Assembly (NCBI GenBank): GCA_900539915.1
Contig: UQDU01000027.1
Coordinates: 1 to 29,080 of the forward strand
Source: an uncultured Bacteroidales bacterium
GTDB taxonomy: Bacteria > Bacteroidota > Bacteroidia > Bacteroidales > Muribaculaceae
DNA: 29,080 nt
Reading direction: 5' to 3'
Shown here: positions 16,427 through 24,231 of the stretch, piece by piece
How positions within the stretch are numbered: position 1 is the stretch's first letter
Layout of the letters: each line of letters starts with the position of its first letter
Notes under the pieces: model-generated
Told to the model about the DNA's origin: nothing
The model's input: the letters and a program-made list of their open reading frames with translations, nothing else
Database searches by the model: none
Position numbers and translations under genes: made by a program

Positions 16427-16822
16427 AGGATTCTGATGGTCGTAGATGAGTGATAGGTGATAGGTATTAGTTTTATAAAATATATATGCGGCAAGAGCCT
16501 TCACAAAGGTACAAAATAATCTGATAGCAAGCGGTGTGGATATGAAAGTTATTAACAAAAACAGAAGTTATTGACATTTTCAGAAAAGTTATCAACATTT
16601 TCATAAAGTTATTGACATTGCATCAACATTCGTCAGGTTTTTATCAACATTATGGACTTTTTACCGTAATCCGGCTGTTTTGACGGGATATGCTTCTGCG
16701 ATGTGCATATCGTTTCTTTGCCGGGACAGGCAGCAAGCGGTGGTTCTTAACATTCTGACTTAACATGTTTTAAGTTGGTGAAATCTTAAGTTTGTTAAAA
16801 AAAGTGTAAATTTGCGCTTCGT
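16427..16822. other. Divergent intergenic region, SusA-like gene / surface operon
   Basis: 396 bases without a gene. From left to right it holds the leftward TACCTTTG box (16504-16511), the phased 9-mer array (16549-16649), an imperfect palindrome ACTTAACATGTTTTAAGT (about 16758-16775), and a rightward TAAATTTG box (16807-16814). The rightward box lies only about 9 bases before the ATG of the DUF4493 gene. If used, its transcript would be almost leaderless; it has no good TTG at the right distance. Confidence 0.5.
16549..16649 (+). repeat. Helically phased array of TTATYRACA 9-mers
   Basis: Direct repeats, all in one orientation: TTATTAACA 16549, TTATTGACA 16568, TTATCAACA 16589, TTATTGACA 16609, GCATCAACA 16620 and TTATCAACA 16641. 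Start-to-start distances are 19, 21, 20, 11 and 21, close to whole or double helical turns. The first four share the longer form AAGTTATYRACA. The units resemble the DnaA box TTATCCACA with one or two changes, but could equally be sites for a transcription factor acting on the divergent promoters. Confidence 0.7.
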
Positions 16823-19318
16823 ATGCTTAAAAGAGCCTCGTATATATTCATCATATCTATGTTTGCGCTCATGTGTGGATGCAGCCACGACCTTGACAAT
16901 GGCCTTGGAGACGCTGATGCCGGGTTCATCGCGCCACATGTATATGTGGACGGAGATGATGCTCCGGATGTCGGGGAGTTTTCGCTCACTCTGTCCGACG
17001 GTCGGGGCAAAGAGCATACATGGGACAATCTGGCCGCGTTTTCATCAAAGCAGGGCTTCCGCCCCGGACGTTATGTGATGTCCGCCTCCTATGGCAGCGA
17101 AAATGCCGAGGGCTTCGGCAAGCCTTTCTATACAGGCAGTGCATCGTTTGACGTGGTCCCCAACGAAACTGCTGATGTGGCCCTGCACTGCAAGAGGGTC
17201 AACGTGGCTCTGTCGTTGGATGTCGATGAATCGTTTTCTTCGAAGATGAGCGAATATAAGGTCATATTCCACTCCGAAGGAGGCGGTTATTTTGATTATA
17301 CTGCCGGCGAGAATGAACTGCTTTATCTCAGGCACGGCGAAGTGGAGATGTTTCTGCACTTCACGCTTGCCGACGGCCGCACAGCGTCAGTGTTGATGTA
17401 CCGTCTGCAAGCCTCGGAGGGTGCTGATCTGTCGTTCGTCCTGTCGGCTGATGAAAGTGCTGTAATGCTTGATGTGGCCGGACACGGACAGCGCATCCTT
17501 GAACTTACCCCCGAGCTTTTCTCATCTGCCGCTCCTGTGATAGTGCCTGACGGATTTACTTCGGGAGAGCCTATGGATGTGGTGGAGGGTGTCATGCCGT
17601 CCGCCCCGGTAGTGTTCCATGTGTCGTCGGCACATCGGCTCAGGGAGGTGGTCCTGACGGTGCAGCCTCCGTCGTTGCTTGCGTTAGGCATAGCCCGTGA
17701 AATCAATCTGCTGGGCACTGATGTCTCTGCCATGGAGCAGCTGACGCAGTATGGAGCCACTGTGTCAGTAAGTGACGGCGGAAGGTCGCTGACGCTTGAT
17801 ATAACCGCGCTGCTGACCCATCTCAAGGCTGCCGACATGCAGCTTGTCAATGATGCCCAAGGGCGTCAGATGCTACCTTCGTTTTCTCTCATCGCCATCA
17901 ACGACCTCGGGCAGGTAAGCCTTCCGGTTACACTTGAGGTAGACCTCCGCCCCATGGATATAGAGGTGCTGCCGCCTGACAAGGTAGAGGCCGGCGCATC
18001 TGCGGCTACGGTCAGGGTCAAGGCTACTTCGGGCGATTTTGTACGTCATCTCAGCGTGTACACGTCAGACAACGGAGGCGTCTCATGGGAGAACCAAGCC
18101 GTGACAGCCTCGTCAGAGGTGTCTTCTGGGGTCTACGATGTGGCTTTCAGTCTGCCGGAGTCGGTATATTCGTCCGTCAAGGTGCGAATGGACTATCTCG
18201 GACAGACGGCGGCTACGTTTGACCTGTATTTCATATCTCCCTCCTATACCATAGATGTCGACGCATTCGCGTCGCATATGGTTGTGAGAATCAACGGAGC
18301 TACTGCACGGGCTTCGCAGACCATAGCATCGTCGGCTTATGTATATGTCAATGGTGCCCCGGCCAATATATATATGCGTGACGCTGACAACGGCCTGCTG
18401 TATGTGACAGGTCTGACCCCGTCGACATCATACGCTGTCGCATCCACGGTGTTCCGTCATCCCGACAGTGACGATTTCACACCTGCGGTACATATAACCA
18501 CCGAAGACGTCATGCAGCTGCCCAACGGGACTTTTGAGGAGACGGAAGAGGTCATCAACTGGGAAGGTCTGCCCATGGGAGGCCGGTATTCGCAGAATGC
18601 TATGCCTCTGTTTAACCGTCAGAACCTTGCAGATGTGACGGCGAGCCAGCCCAAAGCACCGTGGGCCTCGGTGAATGAAAAGACATTTTATCTCGGCGCC
18701 GCCAACCCTAATACCTGGTATATGCAGCCCTCGACCATGGAAAGCGCGAACATCATCAGTGGTGCGGTGTCCATCAAACTCGTCAGCGTGGCATTTGACC
18801 CGGCCGGCGTTGCAATCGCTCCATACCGCCAGGTTTCTGCTCCGTTTATCAGCTATAACCCAAATATTCCTGACATACGTTACCGGTCGGCCGGCAAGAT
18901 ATTCTTAGGCACATATGCTTACAATGGAAGTGCCGAAGAGTATCAGGAAGGCTATCCGTTCGGGTCTCGTCCGTCGGCCATCAACGGCATTTACCGTTAC
19001 TATCCCGGCGGTGGGTCTCCCGAAGATTGCGGAAGGGTCGATATCTCTTTGTGGGGCTCGGTCAACGGCCAGTACCGCGAGCTGGCGCACTCTACAGGCA
19101 AGCTCTATCCGAGTGCCACCAATGCCTCGTTCAGTGTCCCCATCCGCTATCCGATATTCGGAGCCAAAGCCTCCACGATAAAGGTCATGATTTCTTCGTC
19201 ATATGATATAGGCGACATCGAATATGAGTCGCGGCATATCGTAACCTCTCCTGACGCGCAGTCGGCATCCTCGCTTGGCAGCGTTCTGGAGGTTGACGAG
19301 CTTACGCTGTCATACTGA
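16823..19318 (+). CDS. DUF4493/PCMD-type surface lipoprotein
   Basis: A large cell-surface lipoprotein of 831 residues; no enzymatic activity is known for the family. MLKRASYIFIISMFALMCGC is a lipoprotein signal with Cys20 as the lipidation site, which supports the ATG at 16823. An N-terminal DUF4493-like region (about 50-220) carries FSLTLSDGRGKEHTWDNL and PGRYVMSASYG. The middle consists of beta-sandwich or Ig-like segments, and FN3-like sequence lies near 490-560. From about 565 (LPNGTFEE..INWEG) to the end the sequence has the PCMD (putative carbohydrate metabolism domain) pattern: TFYLGAAN, SAGKIFLGTYAY, GIYRYYPG, final VLEVDELTLSY. It is the first gene of a four-gene operon and is followed after 90 bases by the first barrel gene. 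A carbohydrate-binding or adhesive surface role is inference. Confidence 0.78.
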   Translation: MLKRASYIFIISMFALMCGCSHDLDNGLGDADAGFIAPHVYVDGDDAPDVGEFSLTLSDGRGKEHTWDNLAAFSSKQGFRPGRYVMSASYGSENAEGFGKPFYTGSASFDVVPNETADVALHCKRVNVALSLDVDESFSSKMSEYKVIFHSEGGGYFDYTAGENELLYLRHGEVEMFLHFTLADGRTASVLMYRLQASEGADLSFVLSADESAVMLDVAGHGQRILELTPELFSSAAPVIVPDGFTSGEPMDVVEGVMPSAPVVFHVSSAHRLREVVLTVQPPSLLALGIAREINLLGTDVSAMEQLTQYGATVSVSDGGRSLTLDITALLTHLKAADMQLVNDAQGRQMLPSFSLIAINDLGQVSLPVTLEVDLRPMDIEVLPPDKVEAGASAATVRVKATSGDFVRHLSVYTSDNGGVSWENQAVTASSEVSSGVYDVAFSLPESVYSSVKVRMDYLGQTAATFDLYFISPSYTIDVDAFASHMVVRINGATARASQTIASSAYVYVNGAPANIYMRDADNGLLYVTGLTPSTSYAVASTVFRHPDSDDFTPAVHITTEDVMQLPNGTFEETEEVINWEGLPMGGRYSQNAMPLFNRQNLADVTASQPKAPWASVNEKTFYLGAANPNTWYMQPSTMESANIISGAVSIKLVSVAFDPAGVAIAPYRQVSAPFISYNPNIPDIRYRSAGKIFLGTYAYNGSAEEYQEGYPFGSRPSAINGIYRYYPGGGSPEDCGRVDISLWGSVNGQYRELAHSTGKLYPSATNASFSVPIRYPIFGAKASTIKVMISSSYDIGDIEYESRHIVTSPDAQSASSLGSVLEVDELTLSY

Positions 19319-19408
19319 TGGCGACACGACGGTATTGAATAGGGATAACAGATTATTTATCACGACAATAGGAAACAATAACTAAGCACATAGACACAAC
19401 ATTTTTTT

Positions 19409-20233
19409 ATGTTTAAAATCCGAGACCTAAAGTTATGCTGCCGAGCCATGGCTCTGGTTGCTGTGTCCGGGCTGCCGGCTGCTATGGCCGCAGGGCAAGA
19501 AACTCCGGTGGAGTTGCAACCGGCCGGTGTGGCTGCTGCCTCCACTGCTGATACCGATACCATCCCTGTATTCGAGCGCGGAATCCAGCAGCTCAAATTT
19601 ATCCCTAAGGGACAATGGATAGCCGGCGTCAGCGTAAGCTACGCCCAGGAGCATGCTGACAATTATACATTCTTTGTCATCGAGAACCTCAATGGCGATA
19701 CATATTCGTTTAAAGTGAGTCCCACGGTGCTGTATGCTTTCAAGGACAATCTGGGCATAGGCGGACGCTTTGCCTATCAGCGCACGCGCACGCAGCTTGA
19801 CTCAGGATTGCTCAATCTCGGCGAAGACACGAATTTTGACGTGGACCATCTCTACAGCATAGGACACAACTTTTATGTGGCCGGCGTGTTCCGCAACTAT
19901 CTGTCGATAGGCAACAGCATGCGTTTCGGTTTCTTCAACGAGGTGCAGCTGCAGCTGGGCGGCGGCCAGTCAAAGCTCACCAACGGCGTGGGCGATGATT
20001 TTACGGGTACCTACGAGACCAATTTCTCGCTCAGCGTGGGCCTGCAGCCGGGTATGGTGGTGTTTCTCAACAACTATTCGGCGGTGGAGGTCAATGTCGG
20101 TGTGCTCGGATTCAACTACCGCCACACCAGTTCCACACGTGACCAGATCTACGACTCGCACCACAACAGCAAGTTCGCTAATTTCCGTATCAACCTGTTT
20201 TCAATCCAGTTCGGCGCAACATTCTACATATGA
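19409..20233 (+). CDS. Outer-membrane beta-barrel protein 1 of the surface operon
   Basis: 274 residues. The signal peptide ends near AMAA, and a short low-complexity segment rich in Ala/Thr follows. From FIPKGQWIAGVSVSYAQ (about 62-78) onward the chain alternates polar and hydrophobic residues with glycine turns, as expected for a barrel of about 8-10 strands. It ends FGATFYI, a terminal aromatic-type strand fit for outer-membrane insertion. It is paralogous to the next gene: both share FxPKGQWIAG, the LGEDTNFDV / FDEDTNFDI segment, FFNEV / VFNEV and the same length of barrel. Its stop overlaps the next start by four bases (ATGA), so the two are translationally coupled. Not recognised as a named porin. 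Confidence 0.8.
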   Translation: MFKIRDLKLCCRAMALVAVSGLPAAMAAGQETPVELQPAGVAAASTADTDTIPVFERGIQQLKFIPKGQWIAGVSVSYAQEHADNYTFFVIENLNGDTYSFKVSPTVLYAFKDNLGIGGRFAYQRTRTQLDSGLLNLGEDTNFDVDHLYSIGHNFYVAGVFRNYLSIGNSMRFGFFNEVQLQLGGGQSKLTNGVGDDFTGTYETNFSLSVGLQPGMVVFLNNYSAVEVNVGVLGFNYRHTSSTRDQIYDSHHNSKFANFRINLFSIQFGATFYI

Positions 20234-21120
20234 AAACCTCCATTTTTATCCGTCGCGTGACATGCGCCATTATGATTGCGGTTTCGGCATCTGCAGTAAC
20301 GTATGCCGACGAACGCCCTGCATCCAAGAGTCCCGAGGTACAGTATCCTATACGCAAGAAAGACAAGACACCTGCATTCGAGCCGCTTCCGGATCTGGTT
20401 ATTGTCGACGGGGATACGGTCAGCATGATATTGCCCGAACGTAACTGGGGCCGCTTTGACCGCGGGCTGTTCAACTATCTGTTTCTGCCCAAAGGCCAGT
20501 GGATCGCCGGCCTCAATGCCAGCTATGCCAGTTTTGATGCCGAAAATGTCGCCATACTTGATGTGCTCAAGGATTTTGACTTCAATGGCGAGATGTATTC
20601 CATACGTCCGTATATCTCGTATGTATTCAGCAACAACAATACTGTCGGCCTGAAATTCAACTACATACGTTCGGATGCCCGTCTGGGTAATCTGTCGGTG
20701 GAGTTTGACGAGGATACTAATTTCGACATCCGCGATGTGCATTACTATGACCAGTCGTTTGGAGCTTCGGTATTCTACCGCCATTACATAGGTCTGAGCC
20801 GTGCCAAGCGTTTCGGTGTGTTCAATGAGGTGGACCTGTCGTTTAATTCAGGCTCGGGACGTTTCCGCCGTACTATAGGCGGTGTCAGCAAGGAGACCTC
20901 GACCAATACCACATCGGTGGCACTCAACTTTTCGCCCGGCCTGACTGTGTTTGTGATGGACTATGTATCGTTCAACATTTCGTTCGGAGTGTTTGGTGTG
21001 CATCTCACCAACCAGCATCAGATTACCGACGGTGTTGACGAAGGCTCACGGTTTTCATCGGGTGCCAACTTCAAGTTTAATATCTTTAATATCAACTTCG
21101 GCCTCGGAGTACACATCTGA
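20230..21120 (+). CDS. Outer-membrane beta-barrel protein 2, paralogue of the preceding gene
   Basis: 296 residues. The signal peptide MKTSIFIRRVTCAIMIAVSA is cleaved probably after VTYA. A basic, proline-containing linker (residues 30-60, PIRKKDKTPAFEPLP) precedes the barrel, which starts with FLPKGQWIAGLNASYASFD. Strands alternate throughout (YSIRPYISYVFSNNNTVGLKFNY) and the chain ends FNINFGLGVHI. Similarity to the preceding protein runs along the whole barrel, pointing to tandem duplication followed by divergence. It starts in the ATGA overlap with the upstream gene and is followed 17 bases later by the PCMD lipoprotein gene. Confidence 0.8.
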   Translation: MKTSIFIRRVTCAIMIAVSASAVTYADERPASKSPEVQYPIRKKDKTPAFEPLPDLVIVDGDTVSMILPERNWGRFDRGLFNYLFLPKGQWIAGLNASYASFDAENVAILDVLKDFDFNGEMYSIRPYISYVFSNNNTVGLKFNYIRSDARLGNLSVEFDEDTNFDIRDVHYYDQSFGASVFYRHYIGLSRAKRFGVFNEVDLSFNSGSGRFRRTIGGVSKETSTNTTSVALNFSPGLTVFVMDYVSFNISFGVFGVHLTNQHQITDGVDEGSRFSSGANFKFNIFNINFGLGVHI

Positions 21121-21137
21121 TTATAACACATATCATT

Positions 21138-22724
21138 ATGCGCAAGATACATATTCCGGGAGCCCCGGCATTAATCGCCATATTGCTTATAGCCGCTTCG
21201 GCTGTAAGCTGCATCAAAAATGACATACCGTATGCACGTATCGTGCCTGTGTTTACCGTGTTTGAGGTAGAACATCAGATGCGTGACGCGCAGATAGATT
21301 CAGCTACTCGCTCCATTGTGGTCACGCTTGACGAGTATGCCGATATACAGAATGTCGTTGTCACTGATTTTGCCCTCTCGGAGGGCGAACTGACCAATCC
21401 GTCAAGTCTGGCGGGCACGATAGACCTCTCATCGCCATATGTGGTGTCTACGCAGCTCTATCAGACCTATGACTGGACTATAACCGCCGTGCAGGACATC
21501 GAGCGACGTTTTGCCATCGAGGACCAGATAGGCGCATCGGAAATTGATGTGGCTACACACACTGTCAAGGCCAGCTATCCGAGCATCAGGGATATTGCGG
21601 CGGTCAAGGTCAACGATATCAAGTTGGCCGGCCCCGAGGCCGTGATGACTCCCGACCTCAACGGCCAGATTGTGGATTTCACCAATCCGGTGACGGTGAC
21701 TGTCGAAGAATTCGGTCGCCAGACTGTATGGACCATCACCGTCGAGTCCACTGACATGGTGGTGTCAGTCAACTCGGTGGATGCGTGGACTCAGGTGGCA
21801 TGGGTGTATGCCTCGGCTCAGGAAGGACTCGATGTGACATTTAATTACCGTGAAGCAGGGCAGTCGCAATGGTTGTCGGCTCCGGCTTCATGGGTTACGG
21901 TAGAGGGCGGTGCGCTGACATGCTGTCTGCGCCATCTGTCGCCGCTGACCAACTATGAGGTACAGGCAGTGAGCGGCGATGACAAGTCTCTCGTGACAAA
22001 ATTCTCTACGGGCGACAATCCGCAGGTGCCCAACAACCGCTTTGACAACTGGTGGAAAAACGGCAAGATATGGAATCCATGGGCACAGGACGGCGAGCCT
22101 TGGTGGGATACCGGCAACAAGGGTGCCACTACCCTCGGCGAGAGCAACACGGTGCCCACAGATGACACGTCAGACGGTACAGGACAGGCTGCCAAACTGA
22201 TGAGCCGCTTTGTCGGCATCGGCCCGTTAGGTAAGCTGGCTGCCGGAAATATTTATGCCGGCGTGTTTGTGCGTGTCGACGGCACTAACGGCATCCTCCA
22301 CATGGGTCGTCCGTTCACGTCGCGTCCCACACGCCTCCATGGGTATTTCAAGTATGAGGGAGGTGCCATCAACCGCACGTCTTCAGACTTCAAGGACCTC
22401 AAGGGGACACCTGACCAGGGTATCATATGGGTGGCTCTTATAGATGCCGACGGCCCATATGAAATCCGCACCAATCCGTCAAACCGACGTCTTTTTGACC
22501 GCAATGACCCTTGCGTGATAGCCTACGGAGAGATGCTGCAACAGGAGGATGTCAACGAGTACCGCGAGTTTTACGTGGATTTCAACTACAACTCCACATC
22601 GCGTGTGCCCAAATATATCCTGATTACGGCTTCGGCAAGCAAGCTAGGCGATTACTTCACCGGATGCGACCAGGCCACCATGTGGCTTGACAACATCGAC
22701 CTCGTCTACGATTACGATGATTGA
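21138..22724 (+). CDS. PCMD-domain surface lipoprotein
   Basis: 528 residues. MRKIHIPGAPALIAILLIAA followed by SAVSC is a lipoprotein signal. Residues about 34-118 and 120-205 are two copies of one Ig-like module, each ending in a WTIT motif (YDWTITAV, TVWTITVE). An FN3-like domain follows (about 212-295, LSPLTNYEVQAVSGDD). The C-terminal domain (about 298-528) is a PCMD jelly-roll: VPNNRFDNWWKNGKIWNPWA, GILHMGRPFTSRPTRLHGYFKY, and a final WLDNIDLVYDYDD. PCMD proteins of known structure have been suggested to bind carbohydrate, without a shown activity. It is the last gene of the operon, with pheS 60 bases on. The product is probably exposed at the cell surface with its DUF4493 partner. Confidence 0.82.
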   Translation: MRKIHIPGAPALIAILLIAASAVSCIKNDIPYARIVPVFTVFEVEHQMRDAQIDSATRSIVVTLDEYADIQNVVVTDFALSEGELTNPSSLAGTIDLSSPYVVSTQLYQTYDWTITAVQDIERRFAIEDQIGASEIDVATHTVKASYPSIRDIAAVKVNDIKLAGPEAVMTPDLNGQIVDFTNPVTVTVEEFGRQTVWTITVESTDMVVSVNSVDAWTQVAWVYASAQEGLDVTFNYREAGQSQWLSAPASWVTVEGGALTCCLRHLSPLTNYEVQAVSGDDKSLVTKFSTGDNPQVPNNRFDNWWKNGKIWNPWAQDGEPWWDTGNKGATTLGESNTVPTDDTSDGTGQAAKLMSRFVGIGPLGKLAAGNIYAGVFVRVDGTNGILHMGRPFTSRPTRLHGYFKYEGGAINRTSSDFKDLKGTPDQGIIWVALIDADGPYEIRTNPSNRRLFDRNDPCVIAYGEMLQQEDVNEYREFYVDFNYNSTSRVPKYILITASASKLGDYFTGCDQATMWLDNIDLVYDYDD

Positions 22725-22738
22725 GGCGTGTTTTGAAA

Positions 22739-22765
22739 ATTATTTTGTAAATTTGTCAAAATAAT
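22739..22765. promoter_or_regulatory. Inverted repeat around a -7-like box upstream of pheS
   Basis: ATTATTTTG (22739-22747) and CAAAATAAT (22757-22765) are perfect 9-base inverted repeats around TAAATTTG (22748-22755), a good -7 octamer for pheS. No TTG lies at exactly 20 bases. The repeat could be an operator over the promoter or simply an AT-rich weak terminator of the upstream operon. Confidence 0.4.
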
Positions 22766-22783
22766 ATTTGCCCACGACAAGCA

Positions 22784-23803
22784 ATGATAGACAAGATAAA
22801 CGCGCTGCGCGACGAAATCGCAGCACTGACAGCCTCTGATGCAGCTCAGGTAGAGGAGCTGCGCATAAAGTATCTGAGCAAGAAGGGCTCGGTTTCGGCT
22901 CTTTTTAACGATTTCCGCACTGTGCCTGCTGACCAGAAGCGTCAGATCGGTCAGGCTCTCAACGAGCTGAAGAATCTCGCCACCGATAAAATCAATGCCC
23001 TGCGCGAGGCTCTTGAAAACGCTGATACCGTTGACGTCGATCTCGACCTGACACGTACATCGGCTCCGCGTCAGCTCGGAAGCCGTCATCCGCTTTCGAT
23101 AGTGCGTGACGATATTATCGCGATTTTTGACCGTCTCGGTTTTTCTATAGCCGAAGGCCCTGAAATCGAGGATGACTGGCATGTGTTCTCATCGCTCAAC
23201 TTTGCAGCAGATCATCCTGCGCGTGACATGCAGGATACATTTTTCATCGCTCGCAACCCTGAGGTGCTGCTGCGCACCCACACTTCGTCAGTGCAGTCGC
23301 GTGTGATGGAGACCACCAAGCCCCCTATCCGCATCATATGCCCGGGACGTGTGTATCGTAACGAGGCTATTTCGGCCCGTGCCCACTGCTTCTTCCATCA
23401 GGTGGAAGCTCTCTACGTTGACCGCAACGTATCGTTTGCCGATCTGCGTCAGACACTCCTTTACTTTGCTCGTGAGATGTTTGGCCCCGACACCAAGATA
23501 CGTCTGCGCCCGAGCTACTTCCCCTTCACAGAGCCTTCGGCTGAGATGGATATTTCCTGCAATCTGTGTGGCGGCAAGGGCTGTTCGTTCTGCAAGGGCA
23601 CCGGTTGGGTGGAAATCCTCGGCTGCGGCATGGTCGACCCCAATGTGCTTGAAGCATGCGGCATCGACAGCAAGGAATATACAGGTTTCGCACTCGGCAT
23701 GGGCGTGGAGCGTATCACCAATCTCAAGTATCAGGTCAAGGATTTGCGCCTGTTCTCTGAAAATGACCGACGCTTCCTGCTGCAGTTCCGCAGTGCCCGT
23801 TGA
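22784..23803 (+). CDS. pheS: Phenylalanine--tRNA ligase alpha subunit
   Basis: Catalytic subunit of the alpha2-beta2 PheRS, which charges tRNA-Phe. It has 339 residues, the normal length. The N-terminal coiled coil (1-90) is followed by the class II core: GSRHPLSIVRDDI (99-111), FHQVEALYVD (204-213), PSYFPFTEPSAEMD (243-256, motif 2 and Phe binding) and GFALGMGVERI (301-311, motif 3). Four cysteines in CNLCGGKGCSFC (259, 262, 267, 270) form a zinc-knuckle-like insertion seen in many PheS proteins. pheT is not in the window, which is common in Bacteroidales. crcB and nth follow closely downstream and are probably co-transcribed. Confidence 0.97.
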   Translation: MIDKINALRDEIAALTASDAAQVEELRIKYLSKKGSVSALFNDFRTVPADQKRQIGQALNELKNLATDKINALREALENADTVDVDLDLTRTSAPRQLGSRHPLSIVRDDIIAIFDRLGFSIAEGPEIEDDWHVFSSLNFAADHPARDMQDTFFIARNPEVLLRTHTSSVQSRVMETTKPPIRIICPGRVYRNEAISARAHCFFHQVEALYVDRNVSFADLRQTLLYFAREMFGPDTKIRLRPSYFPFTEPSAEMDISCNLCGGKGCSFCKGTGWVEILGCGMVDPNVLEACGIDSKEYTGFALGMGVERITNLKYQVKDLRLFSENDRRFLLQFRSAR

Positions 23804-23821
23804 TTTGACCCCTCGGTTGAT

Positions 23822-24217
23822 ATGACACTCCTCAACATCATAGGTGATTGTGCGCTCGTGGCTCTCGGCGGAGGGCTGGGGGCACTGTCGCGTTATGGCG
23901 TGGTGCAGCTGCCTTTTCTTGACCATGACAAGTATTACTTCACCGTGGCCATCAATATCACCGGCTGTCTGGTCATAGGATTTCTGTGGGCGTTGTTTCA
24001 GCATCTCGGATTGCCTAAATGGGTCTATCTCGTAGCCCTGACAGGTTTTCTGGGTGGCTACACTACATATTCGGCGTTCACGCTTGACGCCATGCAGCTG
24101 ATACAGAACGGACGCATCGGTGAGATGCTCTTCTATGTGGCTATCACTGTGGTCGGCGGCCTTGGAGCGTGTGCTTTGGGACTGTTCGGCACCGAGAAGC
24201 TGCTCCGGATGATATGA
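23822..24217 (+). CDS. crcB: Fluoride channel Fluc/CrcB
   Basis: A small inner-membrane channel that exports fluoride; it works as a dual-topology dimer. 131 residues with four hydrophobic segments. Family motifs are visible: GGGLGALSRY (16-25), NITGCLVIGF (45-54) and GFLGGYTTYSAF (75-86). In most characterised homologues the last motif reads TTFSTF; here Tyr83 takes the place of the first phenylalanine while Phe86 is kept. There is no room for a fluoride riboswitch in the 18 bases after pheS. The stop overlaps an ATG of the nth frame (ATGA at 24214-24217). Confidence 0.93.
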   Translation: MTLLNIIGDCALVALGGGLGALSRYGVVQLPFLDHDKYYFTVAINITGCLVIGFLWALFQHLGLPKWVYLVALTGFLGGYTTYSAFTLDAMQLIQNGRIGEMLFYVAITVVGGLGACALGLFGTEKLLRMI

Positions 24218-24231
24218 CACCATGTGATGCT

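Noticed and set aside
23804..23821. Fluoride riboswitch before crcB
   Set aside because: Only 18 bases separate pheS and crcB, far too few for the aptamer.
23288..24223. 311-residue minus-strand frame over pheS and crcB
   Set aside because: It lies opposite two unmistakable conserved genes and is His/Glu-rich in the manner of shadow frames.
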